A DNA stretch of 5,069 bases from Clostridiaceae bacterium. Its GTDB lineage: Bacteria > Bacillota > Clostridia > Saccharofermentanales > DTU023. Positions within the stretch are counted from its first letter, which is position 1, and every line of letters begins with the position of its first letter. The DNA lies in the NCBI GenBank assembly GCA_012800135.1, contig JAAZJV010000161.1:1-5069 (forward strand), in the 5' to 3' direction. Position numbers and translations under genes: made by a program. Below the pieces are notes generated by a model. The model was given only the letters and a program-made list of their open reading frames with translations. It was not told the DNA's origin and ran no database searches. Positions 1-5,069 of the stretch are shown here, in pieces.

Positions 1-3
1 AAC

Positions 4-8
4 AGGAG
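4..8 (+). promoter_or_regulatory. Shine-Dalgarno-like AGGAG before the GTG start
   Basis: AGGAG lies 3 nt before the GTG at 12. The motif is a good match, but the spacing is shorter than the usual 5-9 nt. It supports the GTG start only moderately; an upstream start outside the window remains possible. Confidence 0.4.
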
Positions 9-11
9 ACG

Positions 12-1181
12 GTGCAAATTAAGAAAAGTGAACAAACAAGGGAAGATGCTGAAGATAAAAACGGCATGATGGACTTTTCTCCGCCTCCTTTTTCTCCAAA
101 ACAAGAGATACCGTCGGATAAGGATAAGAAAGCTGAAAAAATAAGAGTGCCGTTAGGAAGAATAGCGTTATCTGACATGGATGGACTGTTTTCATCTAGG
201 GTTCATGATTCTTCTGAGTCTGACATGCCGTTCCATCCGGATGATCATCTTAGTGTTTCTTCTCCTGCTTTTGCCATCACTTCTATTACTTCTTCTGACG
301 CTACGACAGCTGCATCTACTACCAGGCCTCCACTTCGTCGTATTCCCGCCTCACGCCATGTTTCTGAAAAGGATCTTATATCGGCAGAATCCGAAGCGGC
401 ATCGAAAGAAATGTATACGGAAGAAGTCCGTACGATAGCCGTACCTGTGCCTAAAGTTCCGCTACGATTTAAGACTCTGAATGAGGCAATGGACAACCTG
501 CGCGATCTGCATCCGCTTCCGACTGAAACGCTATTTGCGCAAGAGTCTTATCAATTCACATGGCTTAGCACGCAGATCCGAAAAATCCTGACAAAAAGGG
601 AACTGCAGGAATTTGCTTATGACCTCACCCAAAGAGATCTTAGTTTGCTCTTTTCAACGTTGAGTCAATTAAAAAAGCGAGAAGAGACAGAGCCCGTACA
701 GAATTTGATTCGTCTTCGCGCAGGTCATTGTCTCTATCTTTACGGGTGGATAACGTTTCAGTATTGTTACCCCAGATCGACGTTGGCGCGCGCGCTTGCT
801 GATTTATGCAAAATTCTCGAAGATATCTCATTTGTAAAAGAGAATGTGCAGGACGATGACCACGGGAAAAACCGAGCAAGCGACAACGTTAAAAATAGGA
901 TGGATCTGCCCGAAATTGACATTGGAGAAGGTCGCGTTATTTGGAGCCGCGTTCCGCTTATCTCCGGTATTGCGTTCCCAAATAGTCGGCACTTCATCAG
1001 TGATATTGCCAATCATATCTTTGAATCGAATATAAGTCTTGAGGTATTCTACAGAAGATATGCGATTTATCCCGGTTTGCCTCTTTCCGATGCCATTGAG
1101 TCGCGTTATAAGGAAAAAGTGACAGGTGATTCACAGAATCCGTTCCTGTCGAGTACCTTTTTTGACCGCTTTCGCAGTTAA
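12..1181 (+). CDS. Uncharacterised 389-residue protein with disordered N-terminus
   Basis: I do not recognise this protein and assign no function. The GTG start at 12 follows an AGGAG at 4-8, but the spacing is only 3 nt. The frame is open to the window edge, so the true start could lie upstream; a later in-frame ATG-ATG at 66-71 lacks a clear ribosome site. Residues 1 to ~150 are rich in Ser, Thr, Asp, Lys and Pro (for example SPPPFSPK near 23 and a Ser/Thr/Ala run at 89-104) and are probably disordered. Residues ~153-275 look like a helical domain, including YQFTWLSTQIRKIL near 180 and an aromatic stretch LYLYGWITFQYCYP at 241-254. An acidic linker (278-300) leads to a C-terminal part with an aromatic FYRRYAIYPGLP segment at 346-357. 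There is no signal peptide, membrane segment or nucleotide-binding motif, so a cytoplasmic protein is inferred. The W..FQ..YP pattern faintly recalls EH_Signature (ZorC-like) proteins, but that is only an impression. It ends convergently against the minus-strand ORF. Confidence 0.75.
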   Translation: MQIKKSEQTREDAEDKNGMMDFSPPPFSPKQEIPSDKDKKAEKIRVPLGRIALSDMDGLFSSRVHDSSESDMPFHPDDHLSVSSPAFAITSITSSDATTAASTTRPPLRRIPASRHVSEKDLISAESEAASKEMYTEEVRTIAVPVPKVPLRFKTLNEAMDNLRDLHPLPTETLFAQESYQFTWLSTQIRKILTKRELQEFAYDLTQRDLSLLFSTLSQLKKREETEPVQNLIRLRAGHCLYLYGWITFQYCYPRSTLARALADLCKILEDISFVKENVQDDDHGKNRASDNVKNRMDLPEIDIGEGRVIWSRVPLISGIAFPNSRHFISDIANHIFESNISLEVFYRRYAIYPGLPLSDAIESRYKEKVTGDSQNPFLSSTFFDRFRS

Positions 1182-1540
1182 TTTACTACGTAATTACCTC
1201 TATATGATATGGTGGATTGCCGGAGTATACTGGATTGCCGGAATACGAACGAGAACACCTTGAATTTTACTATGGATGTTGTGCATAATCGGACTCGTAA
1301 TTGATCAGACGGTGCTCGATCATTCACTGAATATCCATACAGCTCATCAAAACGTAGTGCATCTTGTGTATAAGCGGTATGAATGCTTTCAGTTGACAGA
1401 GCGTTCTTTTTCTCAAAATAATCTATGAAAGCGATATTATTGCCATCTTCATAGCATAAATCATCGATTGTTGCGTACAATCTGGCTAAATACTCGACGA
1501 ATAAAGCTAAAACGTCGTTATTTTGTTGCATTGACATCAA
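1178..1540 (-). CDS. Possible small hypothetical protein (up to 120 aa), perhaps decayed
   Basis: This open frame reads leftward from a TTG at 1540, with ATGs at 1537 and 1531 as likelier starts, to a TAA at 1180-1178. The first ~75 residues look protein-like: an aliphatic/aromatic helix (DVLALFVEYLARLYATIDDL), then a charged segment (FIDYFEKKNALSTESIH), then LRFDELYGYS. The last third looks less natural, is Ser/Phe/Val-rich and contains the repeat RQSSIL-RQSTI, made by an 18-bp tandem duplication at 1213-1246. No convincing Shine-Dalgarno precedes any start. The stop overlaps the stop of the rightward gene (1179-1181) in TTAA, a tight convergent arrangement that mildly favours a real gene. 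The -35 box of the transporter promoter sits inside its first codons. No family is recognised. It could be a genuine small gene, a remnant with a frameshifted tail, or a chance frame. Confidence 0.35.
   Translation of the reverse strand: MMSMQQNNDVLALFVEYLARLYATIDDLCYEDGNNIAFIDYFEKKNALSTESIHTAYTQDALRFDELYGYSVNDRAPSDQLRVRLCTTSIVKFKVFSFVFRQSSILRQSTISYRGNYVVN
1213..1246. repeat. Short tandem duplication, 18-bp period
   Basis: TGGATTGCCGGAGTATAC (1213-1230) is followed directly by TGGATTGCCGGAATAC (1231-1246). The first 12 bases are identical, and the second copy differs later by a substitution and a 2-base difference. The offset of 18 keeps frame in the minus-strand ORF, giving RQSSIL/RQSTI. 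It is probably a local replication-slippage duplication. Confidence 0.7.
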
Positions 1541-1559
1541 TCTGTCGATGTTTTATTTT
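1531..1559 (+). promoter_or_regulatory. Probable sigma-70/sigma-A promoter of the transporter operon
   Basis: A perfect -35 box TTGACA (1531-1536) is followed after exactly 17 bp by TATTTT (1554-1559), a 4/6 match to TATAAT. A start near 1566 would leave an untranslated leader of about 65-70 nt before the ATG at 1633. A better -10-like hexamer, TATACT (1566-1571), has no -35 at suitable spacing. The -35 is embedded in a short palindrome, ATTGA-CA-TCAAT (1530-1541), which could be an operator half-site pair or chance. No recognisable CodY, Lrp, T-box or riboswitch signature is visible in the leader. Confidence 0.6.
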
Positions 1560-1615
1560 CGTCTTTATACTGTTGAACGTGCATATTTATAAGCCGTTTA
1601 AGCAGAATGCGGAAA

Positions 1616-1626
1616 AGGAGAAGAGG
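1616..1626 (+). promoter_or_regulatory. Ribosome binding site fixing the start of the binding-protein gene
   Basis: A purine block contains AGGAG (1616-1620) and AAGAGG (1621-1626), the latter 6 nt before the ATG at 1633. The same frame is open upstream to an ATG at 1468, but only the 1633 start has this site and yields a proper lipoprotein signal peptide. Confidence 0.75.
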
Positions 1627-1632
1627 TTAATT

Positions 1633-2832
1633 ATGAAAAGAAAATTGACACACATTATAGTAGCCATGCTCGTACTGGCTATCCTCGGTGCCGCGATCGG
1701 CTGTCGCCGCGAACAGGCCGAACCGACGAAAGACGATGAAAAAATCGTTATCGGCGGAGCGATGTCCATTACTGGTATTCAGGGGCCGCTCGACACACCT
1801 GCCCTTGAAGGTGTCCAAGTTGCCATCGCAGAAGTCAATGCTTCAGGCGGTATCAACGGCAAGATGCTTGAGTTCCGTAATATGGACTCGAAGTCCGATG
1901 CTGCCACAGCTTCAGAAGTCGCGAAACAGTTGATCGATCAAGGTGTCGTGGCCATCATCACGTCCTCCGACTATGACTTCGGCGGACCTGCCGCTCGCGC
2001 CGCGCAGGAAGCCGGCATCGTCGGCATCAGCCCGAGCGCGTCGTCACCGTTGTTTGGCAGCACCATGCTGGGCGATAAGCAATTTACGTTGTCGATGTGG
2101 AATACGACGATGGGTTCTGTCATCGCGGAAAAAGCTTACGTCAAAGACGGTCTGAAGACGGCCTATGTTGTTACTGACGATTTTATCGATTACACGAAGA
2201 GCCTGTCTCGTTACTTTATCGAGTCTTTTGAACATTACGGCGGAACAGTTGTGCTTGAAGATGTCTTCAGCCAAGGCAAACTTGATACGGCTGCCATCAT
2301 TGCGCACTATAGAGCATTGCCGGAAGAGCCTGATTTTATTTACATCAGTTCGTATATGCCCGATCTTGGCACCTTGATCAAGGAGATCCGAACGGCCGGT
2401 ATCAATACGCCCATCTATGGCGGCGACGCCTACGACGATCCTGCACTGTTTGATCTGCTCGGTCCCGAGTACGGCAACGATATTTACTGGGATTCACACA
2501 GCTTCAACAGTGAAGAAGCCGTCCCCGGATTTAACAAATACAATGAAGCCTACAAAGAACTCCACGGTCGTTATGTTGACGCCCCATTTTCGATGTCCGG
2601 CTATGACGTTGTCATGGTGCTGGCAGCGGCGATGAAGGAAGTCGGAACGGACGGAGCCAAGATGGCAAAGTACATGGAAGACAACACCTTTGATCTTTTG
2701 ACCGGCCATCTCGACTGGTCGGACGCGGCGGGCGGCCACGAACCGAACAAAGCTGCGGCTGTTATGAAGCTGGTCAATGGAGAACCCGAATTCATCGAAT
2801 GGGCGACACCTGAGTATCTCCCTAAGCCCTAA
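1633..2832 (+). CDS. livK: Branched-chain amino acid-type ABC transporter substrate-binding lipoprotein
   Basis: This is the extracytoplasmic ligand receptor of a LivKHMGF-type uptake system, 399 residues long. Residues 1-23 form a lipoprotein signal peptide: a basic MKRK start, a hydrophobic core, then a GAAIGC lipobox with Cys24 as the predicted lipidated residue. The -3 position is Ala rather than the usual Leu but is acceptable. A charged linker (25-37) leads into the Peripla_BP_6 type I fold: KIVIGGAMSITGIQGP (38-52), EGVQVAIAEVNASGGINGK (59-77), ITSSDYDFGGPAARAA (109-124) and GISPSASSP (131-139). These are the family's hallmark segments, and the two Ser-rich loops normally contact the ligand's carboxylate and amine. 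DFIYISSYMPDLGTLIKEIR (234-253) and IYGGDAYDDP (261-270) belong to the second lobe. The length is typical. The substrate could be Leu/Ile/Val, another amino acid, or an amide or urea-like ligand; the sequence alone does not decide. It is first in the operon, separated from livG by 113 nt with hairpins. Confidence 0.93.
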   Translation: MKRKLTHIIVAMLVLAILGAAIGCRREQAEPTKDDEKIVIGGAMSITGIQGPLDTPALEGVQVAIAEVNASGGINGKMLEFRNMDSKSDAATASEVAKQLIDQGVVAIITSSDYDFGGPAARAAQEAGIVGISPSASSPLFGSTMLGDKQFTLSMWNTTMGSVIAEKAYVKDGLKTAYVVTDDFIDYTKSLSRYFIESFEHYGGTVVLEDVFSQGKLDTAAIIAHYRALPEEPDFIYISSYMPDLGTLIKEIRTAGINTPIYGGDAYDDPALFDLLGPEYGNDIYWDSHSFNSEEAVPGFNKYNEAYKELHGRYVDAPFSMSGYDVVMVLAAAMKEVGTDGAKMAKYMEDNTFDLLTGHLDWSDAAGGHEPNKAAAVMKLVNGEPEFIEWATPEYLPKP

Positions 2833-2878
2833 GGTCGATCTTGTGCGTTCCGATCTGACTCGTTGGGCGCGCGACCTT
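2831..2878 (+). other. Inverted repeat overlapping the livK stop region
   Basis: AAGGTCG (2831-2837), beginning inside the TAA stop codon, is perfectly complementary to CGACCTT (2872-2878). The 34-nt loop is long and no T-run follows, so it is not a classical terminator. It could act with the next hairpin as a 3' mRNA stabiliser, or be chance. Confidence 0.35.
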
Positions 2879-2889
2879 GTAAGCATTCC

Positions 2890-2927
2890 GGCAAGCGTGT
2901 TCCCCCATGCGGAATACGCTTGCCTTT
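2890..2927 (+). terminator. Strong stem-loop between livK and livG (attenuating terminator or mRNA stabiliser)
   Basis: Arm GGCAAGCGTGTTCC (2890-2903) pairs with GGAATACGCTTGCC (2911-2924), a 14-bp stem with a single G-U wobble and a 7-nt loop. The following TTT (2925-2927) is a short U-tract, weaker than in a full intrinsic terminator. The position, after the binding-protein gene and before the ATPase genes, suits partial termination or protection from 3' exonucleases, which would keep binding-protein levels above those of the membrane complex. An alternative pairing, ATTCCG (2885-2890) with CGGAAT (2910-2915), would exclude the main stem but looks much weaker. Confidence 0.75.
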
Positions 2928-2930
2928 AAT

Positions 2931-2937
2931 AAGGAAG
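2931..2937 (+). promoter_or_regulatory. Ribosome binding site of livG
   Basis: AAGGAAG ends 8 nt before the ATG at 2946. It begins only 6 nt after the strong stem-loop, so folding of that hairpin could affect access. An out-of-frame ATG at 2939 is too close to the site to be used. Confidence 0.65.
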
Positions 2938-2945
2938 TATGACGT

Positions 2946-3677
2946 ATGGAGAATCTATCTACACTTACCGTAAAATCCATCAGTAAATCGTTCAGAGGTC
3001 TAAAAGCGGTTAATGATGTGAGTTTTCATCTGAAAACAGGTGAAATACTCGGTCTGATCGGTCCGAACGGTTCCGGCAAGACGACGACGATCAATATGGT
3101 AACAGGGATGTTGCCGAAAGATAGCGGTCATATCGAAATCGACGGGCAGGATATCAGCGATGTTCCGGCGTATAAAGTGCCGGTATACGGACTTGTGAGA
3201 ACGTACCAGAAGATCCGTCTATTCAAAAATTTGAGCAATATCGAAAACGTCATGATCGGCGCAGTAGGCGTCGGCATTAAGCGACGTGAAGCAGCCGTTT
3301 TGGCCGCTTCGCTCTTGACCGAGTTAGGTCTCGGCGACCGAATCAACGAACCGTCTCAAGGTTTAACCTTTCGTGATCAGCGGCTTGTTGAATTGGCGCG
3401 TGCGCTGGCTGCAAAGCCGAAATTTGTCATGCTCGATGAACCGGCTGCAGGTTTGAATGAATTAGAGACAGATGAATTATTTGCACTTTTGAAAGATTTG
3501 CCTGCAAAAAAGAACATCGGCATGCTTATTGTCGAACACGACATGCGCTTGATTATGAATCTGTGTCATCGACTGCATGTGCTGAATTACGGCCGTACCA
3601 TTGCCGAGGGGTTGCCGGACGACGTTCGCAAGGATCCTGAGGTGATCACGGCCTATTTGGGGAGTGCAGCATCATGA
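2946..3677 (+). CDS. livG: ABC transporter ATP-binding protein, LivG family, with aberrant signature motif
   Basis: This is one of the two cytoplasmic ATPases that drive branched-chain-type amino acid import, 243 residues long and slightly short of the ~255 usual for LivG. Walker A is GPNGSGKT (39-46, Lys45). The Q-loop is RTYQ (85-88), Walker B is FVMLDEP (160-166, catalytic Glu165), the D-loop is AAGLN (167-171), and the H-loop His is His198 in IVEHDM. The C-terminal PEVITAYLG (231-239) is the LivG-type tail, which together with RTYQ and VEHDM separates it from LivF. The ABC signature, normally L-S/P-Y/F-G-Q/D, reads LTFRD (140-144), so the glycine equivalent to the fourth position of LSGGQ is Arg143. 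The flanking QRLVELARALA is intact, so the frame is right. It ends in an ATGA overlap with livF, indicating translational coupling. Gene identity is firm; the activity of one ATP site is in doubt. Confidence 0.94.
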   Translation: MENLSTLTVKSISKSFRGLKAVNDVSFHLKTGEILGLIGPNGSGKTTTINMVTGMLPKDSGHIEIDGQDISDVPAYKVPVYGLVRTYQKIRLFKNLSNIENVMIGAVGVGIKRREAAVLAASLLTELGLGDRINEPSQGLTFRDQRLVELARALAAKPKFVMLDEPAAGLNELETDELFALLKDLPAKKNIGMLIVEHDMRLIMNLCHRLHVLNYGRTIAEGLPDDVRKDPEVITAYLGSAAS

Positions 3678-4450
3678 GCGAAGAAAAAATGAATACAAAA
3701 GAAACACAAAACGACCCCAACCCGATATTGGAAGTCAATGATCTTTATGTTTCTTACGGCGCTGTTGAGGTCATTCACGGCATTTCTCTTCACGTAAATA
3801 AAGGCGAACTTGTCAGCATCTGCGGCGTGAACGGCGCGGGAAAATCGACAGTTCTGAAATCCATCGCAGGTGTGCTGAAGCCGAAGTCCGGCACCATACG
3901 TTTCAAGCAAATCGATGTTACGGGGAAAAAGCCGGAGCAATTGCATAAAATCGGTATGGCGCTCGTCCCTGAAGGTCGGGAAATTTTCCCGACGCTTACC
4001 GTTGGGGAGAATTTACGGATCGGCGCGTATGGTCGCTATAAGCCGAAGATATTTTCTGCCGATCTTGAAGATATGTTTGAGCTCTTTCCTATTTTGAAAG
4101 AGCGTTACGATCAGGCGGGCGGCTTGTTGTCGGGTGGCGAACAGCAGATGCTTGCCATTGCCCGAGGACTAATCTCACGTCCTGATCTTTTAATGATGGA
4201 CGAACCTTCTCTCGGCCTTTCGCCGACTCGAGTTGACCAGATCTTTGAATTGATTCTTGAACTCAAGGGAAGAGGTATCACAATTCTTTTAGTTGAACAA
4301 AATGCCAAACGTGCACTGGAGATCGCTGATCGCGCCTATTTGTTTTCTAATGGAAGAGTTGAGTATGCCGGCTGCCCGAAAGATATGGAGAGCAGCATTG
4401 ATATCGCTGCCGTCTATCTGGGAGCAAACAAAGGAGGCAACGGCGTATGA
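3674..4450 (+). CDS. livF: ABC transporter ATP-binding protein, LivF family
   Basis: This is the second ATPase of the importer, 258 residues long, about 20 more than typical LivF, owing to a hydrophilic N-terminal extension (MSEEKMNTKETQNDPN). The core starts at PILEVNDLYVSYG. Walker A is GVNGAGKS (51-58, Lys57). The LivF-specific block LVPEGREIFPTLTVGENL occupies 97-114. The signature is the canonical LSGGE (152-156). Walker B is LLMMDEP (172-178, Glu177), the D-loop is SLGLSP, and the H-loop position is Gln209 in LLVEQN, a substitution typical of LivF. The start ATG overlaps the livG stop (ATGA) with GGGGAG at 3659-3664 nine nt upstream. An internal ATG at 3689 (Met6) is an alternative, but it has no better site. 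It overlaps livH by another ATGA, so it sits in a coupled livG-livF-livH block. Confidence 0.95.
   Translation: MSEEKMNTKETQNDPNPILEVNDLYVSYGAVEVIHGISLHVNKGELVSICGVNGAGKSTVLKSIAGVLKPKSGTIRFKQIDVTGKKPEQLHKIGMALVPEGREIFPTLTVGENLRIGAYGRYKPKIFSADLEDMFELFPILKERYDQAGGLLSGGEQQMLAIARGLISRPDLLMMDEPSLGLSPTRVDQIFELILELKGRGITILLVEQNAKRALEIADRAYLFSNGRVEYAGCPKDMESSIDIAAVYLGANKGGNGV
4431..4437 (+). promoter_or_regulatory. Ribosome binding site of livH inside the end of livF
   Basis: AAGGAGG, the strongest Shine-Dalgarno in the window, lies 9 nt before the ATG at 4447 and within the last codons of livF. It fixes the livH start despite the 4-nt overlap. Confidence 0.8.
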
Positions 4451-5069
4451 ACAGCAAAATTTTAATCGAGTTTTTTATCAATGTAATGAGTATGGGAAGC
4501 CTTTATGCTCTGATCGCACTAGGTCTTGTTTTCGTATTTGGTATCTGTCAATTGATCAACTTCGCCTACGGAGAATTCATTACGGTCAGCGGGTATATTT
4601 TGTATTTTGTCGGCACATTTACGAGTCTGCCTTGGCCGGTTGTGTATCTGATCGCCATTCTGGTCGGCGTTGCGGTCGGCTTTATTAGCGAGCTGGTGGC
4701 CTTTCGTCCGTTCCGCGGACGTTCGCTTGATGCGCTCCTCGTGACGTCGTTTGCGATCAGTGTCATTTTGCAGAATATGTTCCAGATCGGAATTAGCCCG
4801 CGTTCTAAACCTGTACCGGTACCTGCCGTTTTGGCTCAAAATGTCAATTTGTTCGGCGTGACGACGCCCTTAAGAAATATCGTCATGATCATTACAACCA
4901 TTGTCCTGTTGGTCGTTTTGACACTTATTATGAAATATACGCCGCTTGGCATTGCCATGCGCGGAGCATCAGAAAATTTTGTGACGGCTCGACTGATGGG
5001 TGTACCTGCGAACCAGGTCATCTCAGTCGCCTTTATCATTTGCGGTTTTCTGGCCGGTGTTGTCGCGAT
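4447..5069 (+). CDS. livH: Branched-chain amino acid-type ABC transporter permease, LivH family (3' end cut by window)
   Basis: This is an integral membrane subunit that would form the translocation path with a LivM-type partner. The window contains 207 codons plus 2 nt with no stop; LivH proteins are usually ~290-310 residues, so about a third lies beyond the edge. Conserved LivH segments are clear: GSLYALIALGLVFVFGI (17-33), QLINFAYGEF (35-44), FRPFRGRSLDALLVTSFAIS (86-105) with ILQN at 107-110, and the cytoplasmic coupling region GIAMRGASENFVTARLMGV (168-186). Hydrophobic spans occur at about 8-33, 42-58, 63-85, 95-116, 142-162 and 189-207. The start ATG overlaps the livF stop (ATGA) behind a strong AAGGAGG. 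The order livK-livG-livF-livH differs from the common livK-H-M-G-F; livM is expected next but is not visible. Confidence 0.93.
   Translation, partial: MNSKILIEFFINVMSMGSLYALIALGLVFVFGICQLINFAYGEFITVSGYILYFVGTFTSLPWPVVYLIAILVGVAVGFISELVAFRPFRGRSLDALLVTSFAISVILQNMFQIGISPRSKPVPVPAVLAQNVNLFGVTTPLRNIVMIITTIVLLVVLTLIMKYTPLGIAMRGASENFVTARLMGVPANQVISVAFIICGFLAGVVA

Noticed and set aside
245..496. 83-codon minus-strand frame opposite the first gene
   Set aside because: It mirrors the low-complexity Ser/Thr region of the + strand gene, which produces long open frames by composition alone.
786..795. Alternating CG run (GCGCGCGC) inside the first gene
   Set aside because: It is short and explained by Ala-Arg-Ala codons; there is no repeat structure around it.
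1566..1571. TATACT as an alternative -10 element for the transporter promoter
   Set aside because: The match is good (5/6), but there is no -35-like hexamer 16-18 bp upstream, and the distance from TTGACA is 29 bp.
1468..1632. Upstream extension of the livK reading frame by 55 codons from an ATG at 1468
   Set aside because: It would cross the promoter, lacks a ribosome site and would bury the lipoprotein signal peptide. The ATG at 1633 has a good Shine-Dalgarno site and a proper MKRK start.
2494..2886. 130-codon open frame on the minus strand across the livK 3' end
   Set aside because: It lies antisense to a well-conserved part of livK, has an Arg/Ser-rich composition typical of shadow frames, and has no recognisable motif.
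3674..4450. Missing H-loop histidine in LivF (Gln209) taken alone as an anomaly
   Set aside because: LVEQN is the usual LivF-family sequence at this position. It is notable only in combination with the LivG signature change.
4519..4839. 106-codon open frame on the minus strand within livH
   Set aside because: It is antisense to conserved permease segments, is highly polar with Arg/Asn/Asp-rich content, and has no ribosome site or family resemblance.
1..5069. CRISPR arrays, tRNA/rRNA genes, insertion sequences, attachment sites
   Set aside because: I saw no regularly spaced repeats, tRNA-like cloverleaf, transposase motif or terminal inverted repeats with target duplications.

Overview
The window is an ordinary bacterial chromosomal segment. 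It is dominated by a high-affinity branched-chain amino acid (HAAT/Liv-type) ABC transporter operon, preceded by a poorly characterised accessory stretch. Coding density is high, Shine-Dalgarno sites are strong (AGGAG/AAGGAGG), the binding protein is a lipoprotein, and base composition looks intermediate. These traits suit anaerobic Firmicutes-like, Synergistetes-like or spirochaete-like bacteria. Nothing here fixes the taxon, and I do not name one.

Region 1 (1-1181, + strand) holds one long gene for a 389-residue protein that I do not recognise. Its first ~150 residues are low-complexity and probably disordered; the rest looks like a folded, mostly helical domain. Region 2 (1182-1632) is AT-richer by eye. 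It holds a short minus-strand ORF (1178-1540) that runs convergently into the first gene, with the two stop codons overlapping in the sequence TTAA. This ORF may be decayed: it carries an 18-bp tandem duplication near its 3' end and a possible frameshift. The likely operon promoter lies immediately to its right (TTGACA at 1531, 17-bp spacer, TATTTT at 1554).

Region 3 (1633-5069, + strand) is the transporter, in the order binding lipoprotein, LivG-type ATPase, LivF-type ATPase, LivH-type permease. The permease is cut by the window edge, and a LivM-type permease probably follows outside. The lipoprotein captures the ligand outside the membrane. The two permeases would form the channel, and the LivG/LivF heterodimer would power it. 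The binding-protein gene is separated from the rest by a 113-nt gap with two inverted repeats, one of them a strong 14-bp stem. This fits the common arrangement in which the binding protein is made in excess over the membrane complex. livG-livF and livF-livH are joined by 4-nt ATGA stop/start overlaps, so these three are probably translationally coupled.

The most notable molecular detail is in LivG. Its ABC signature reads LTFRD, with Arg where the nearly invariant second glycine of LSGGQ should be. LivF keeps LSGGE but has Gln instead of His at the H-loop. Both departures fall in the same composite ATP site, which predicts a strongly asymmetric ATPase pair. I see no CRISPR array, RNA gene, insertion sequence or convincing new defence system.
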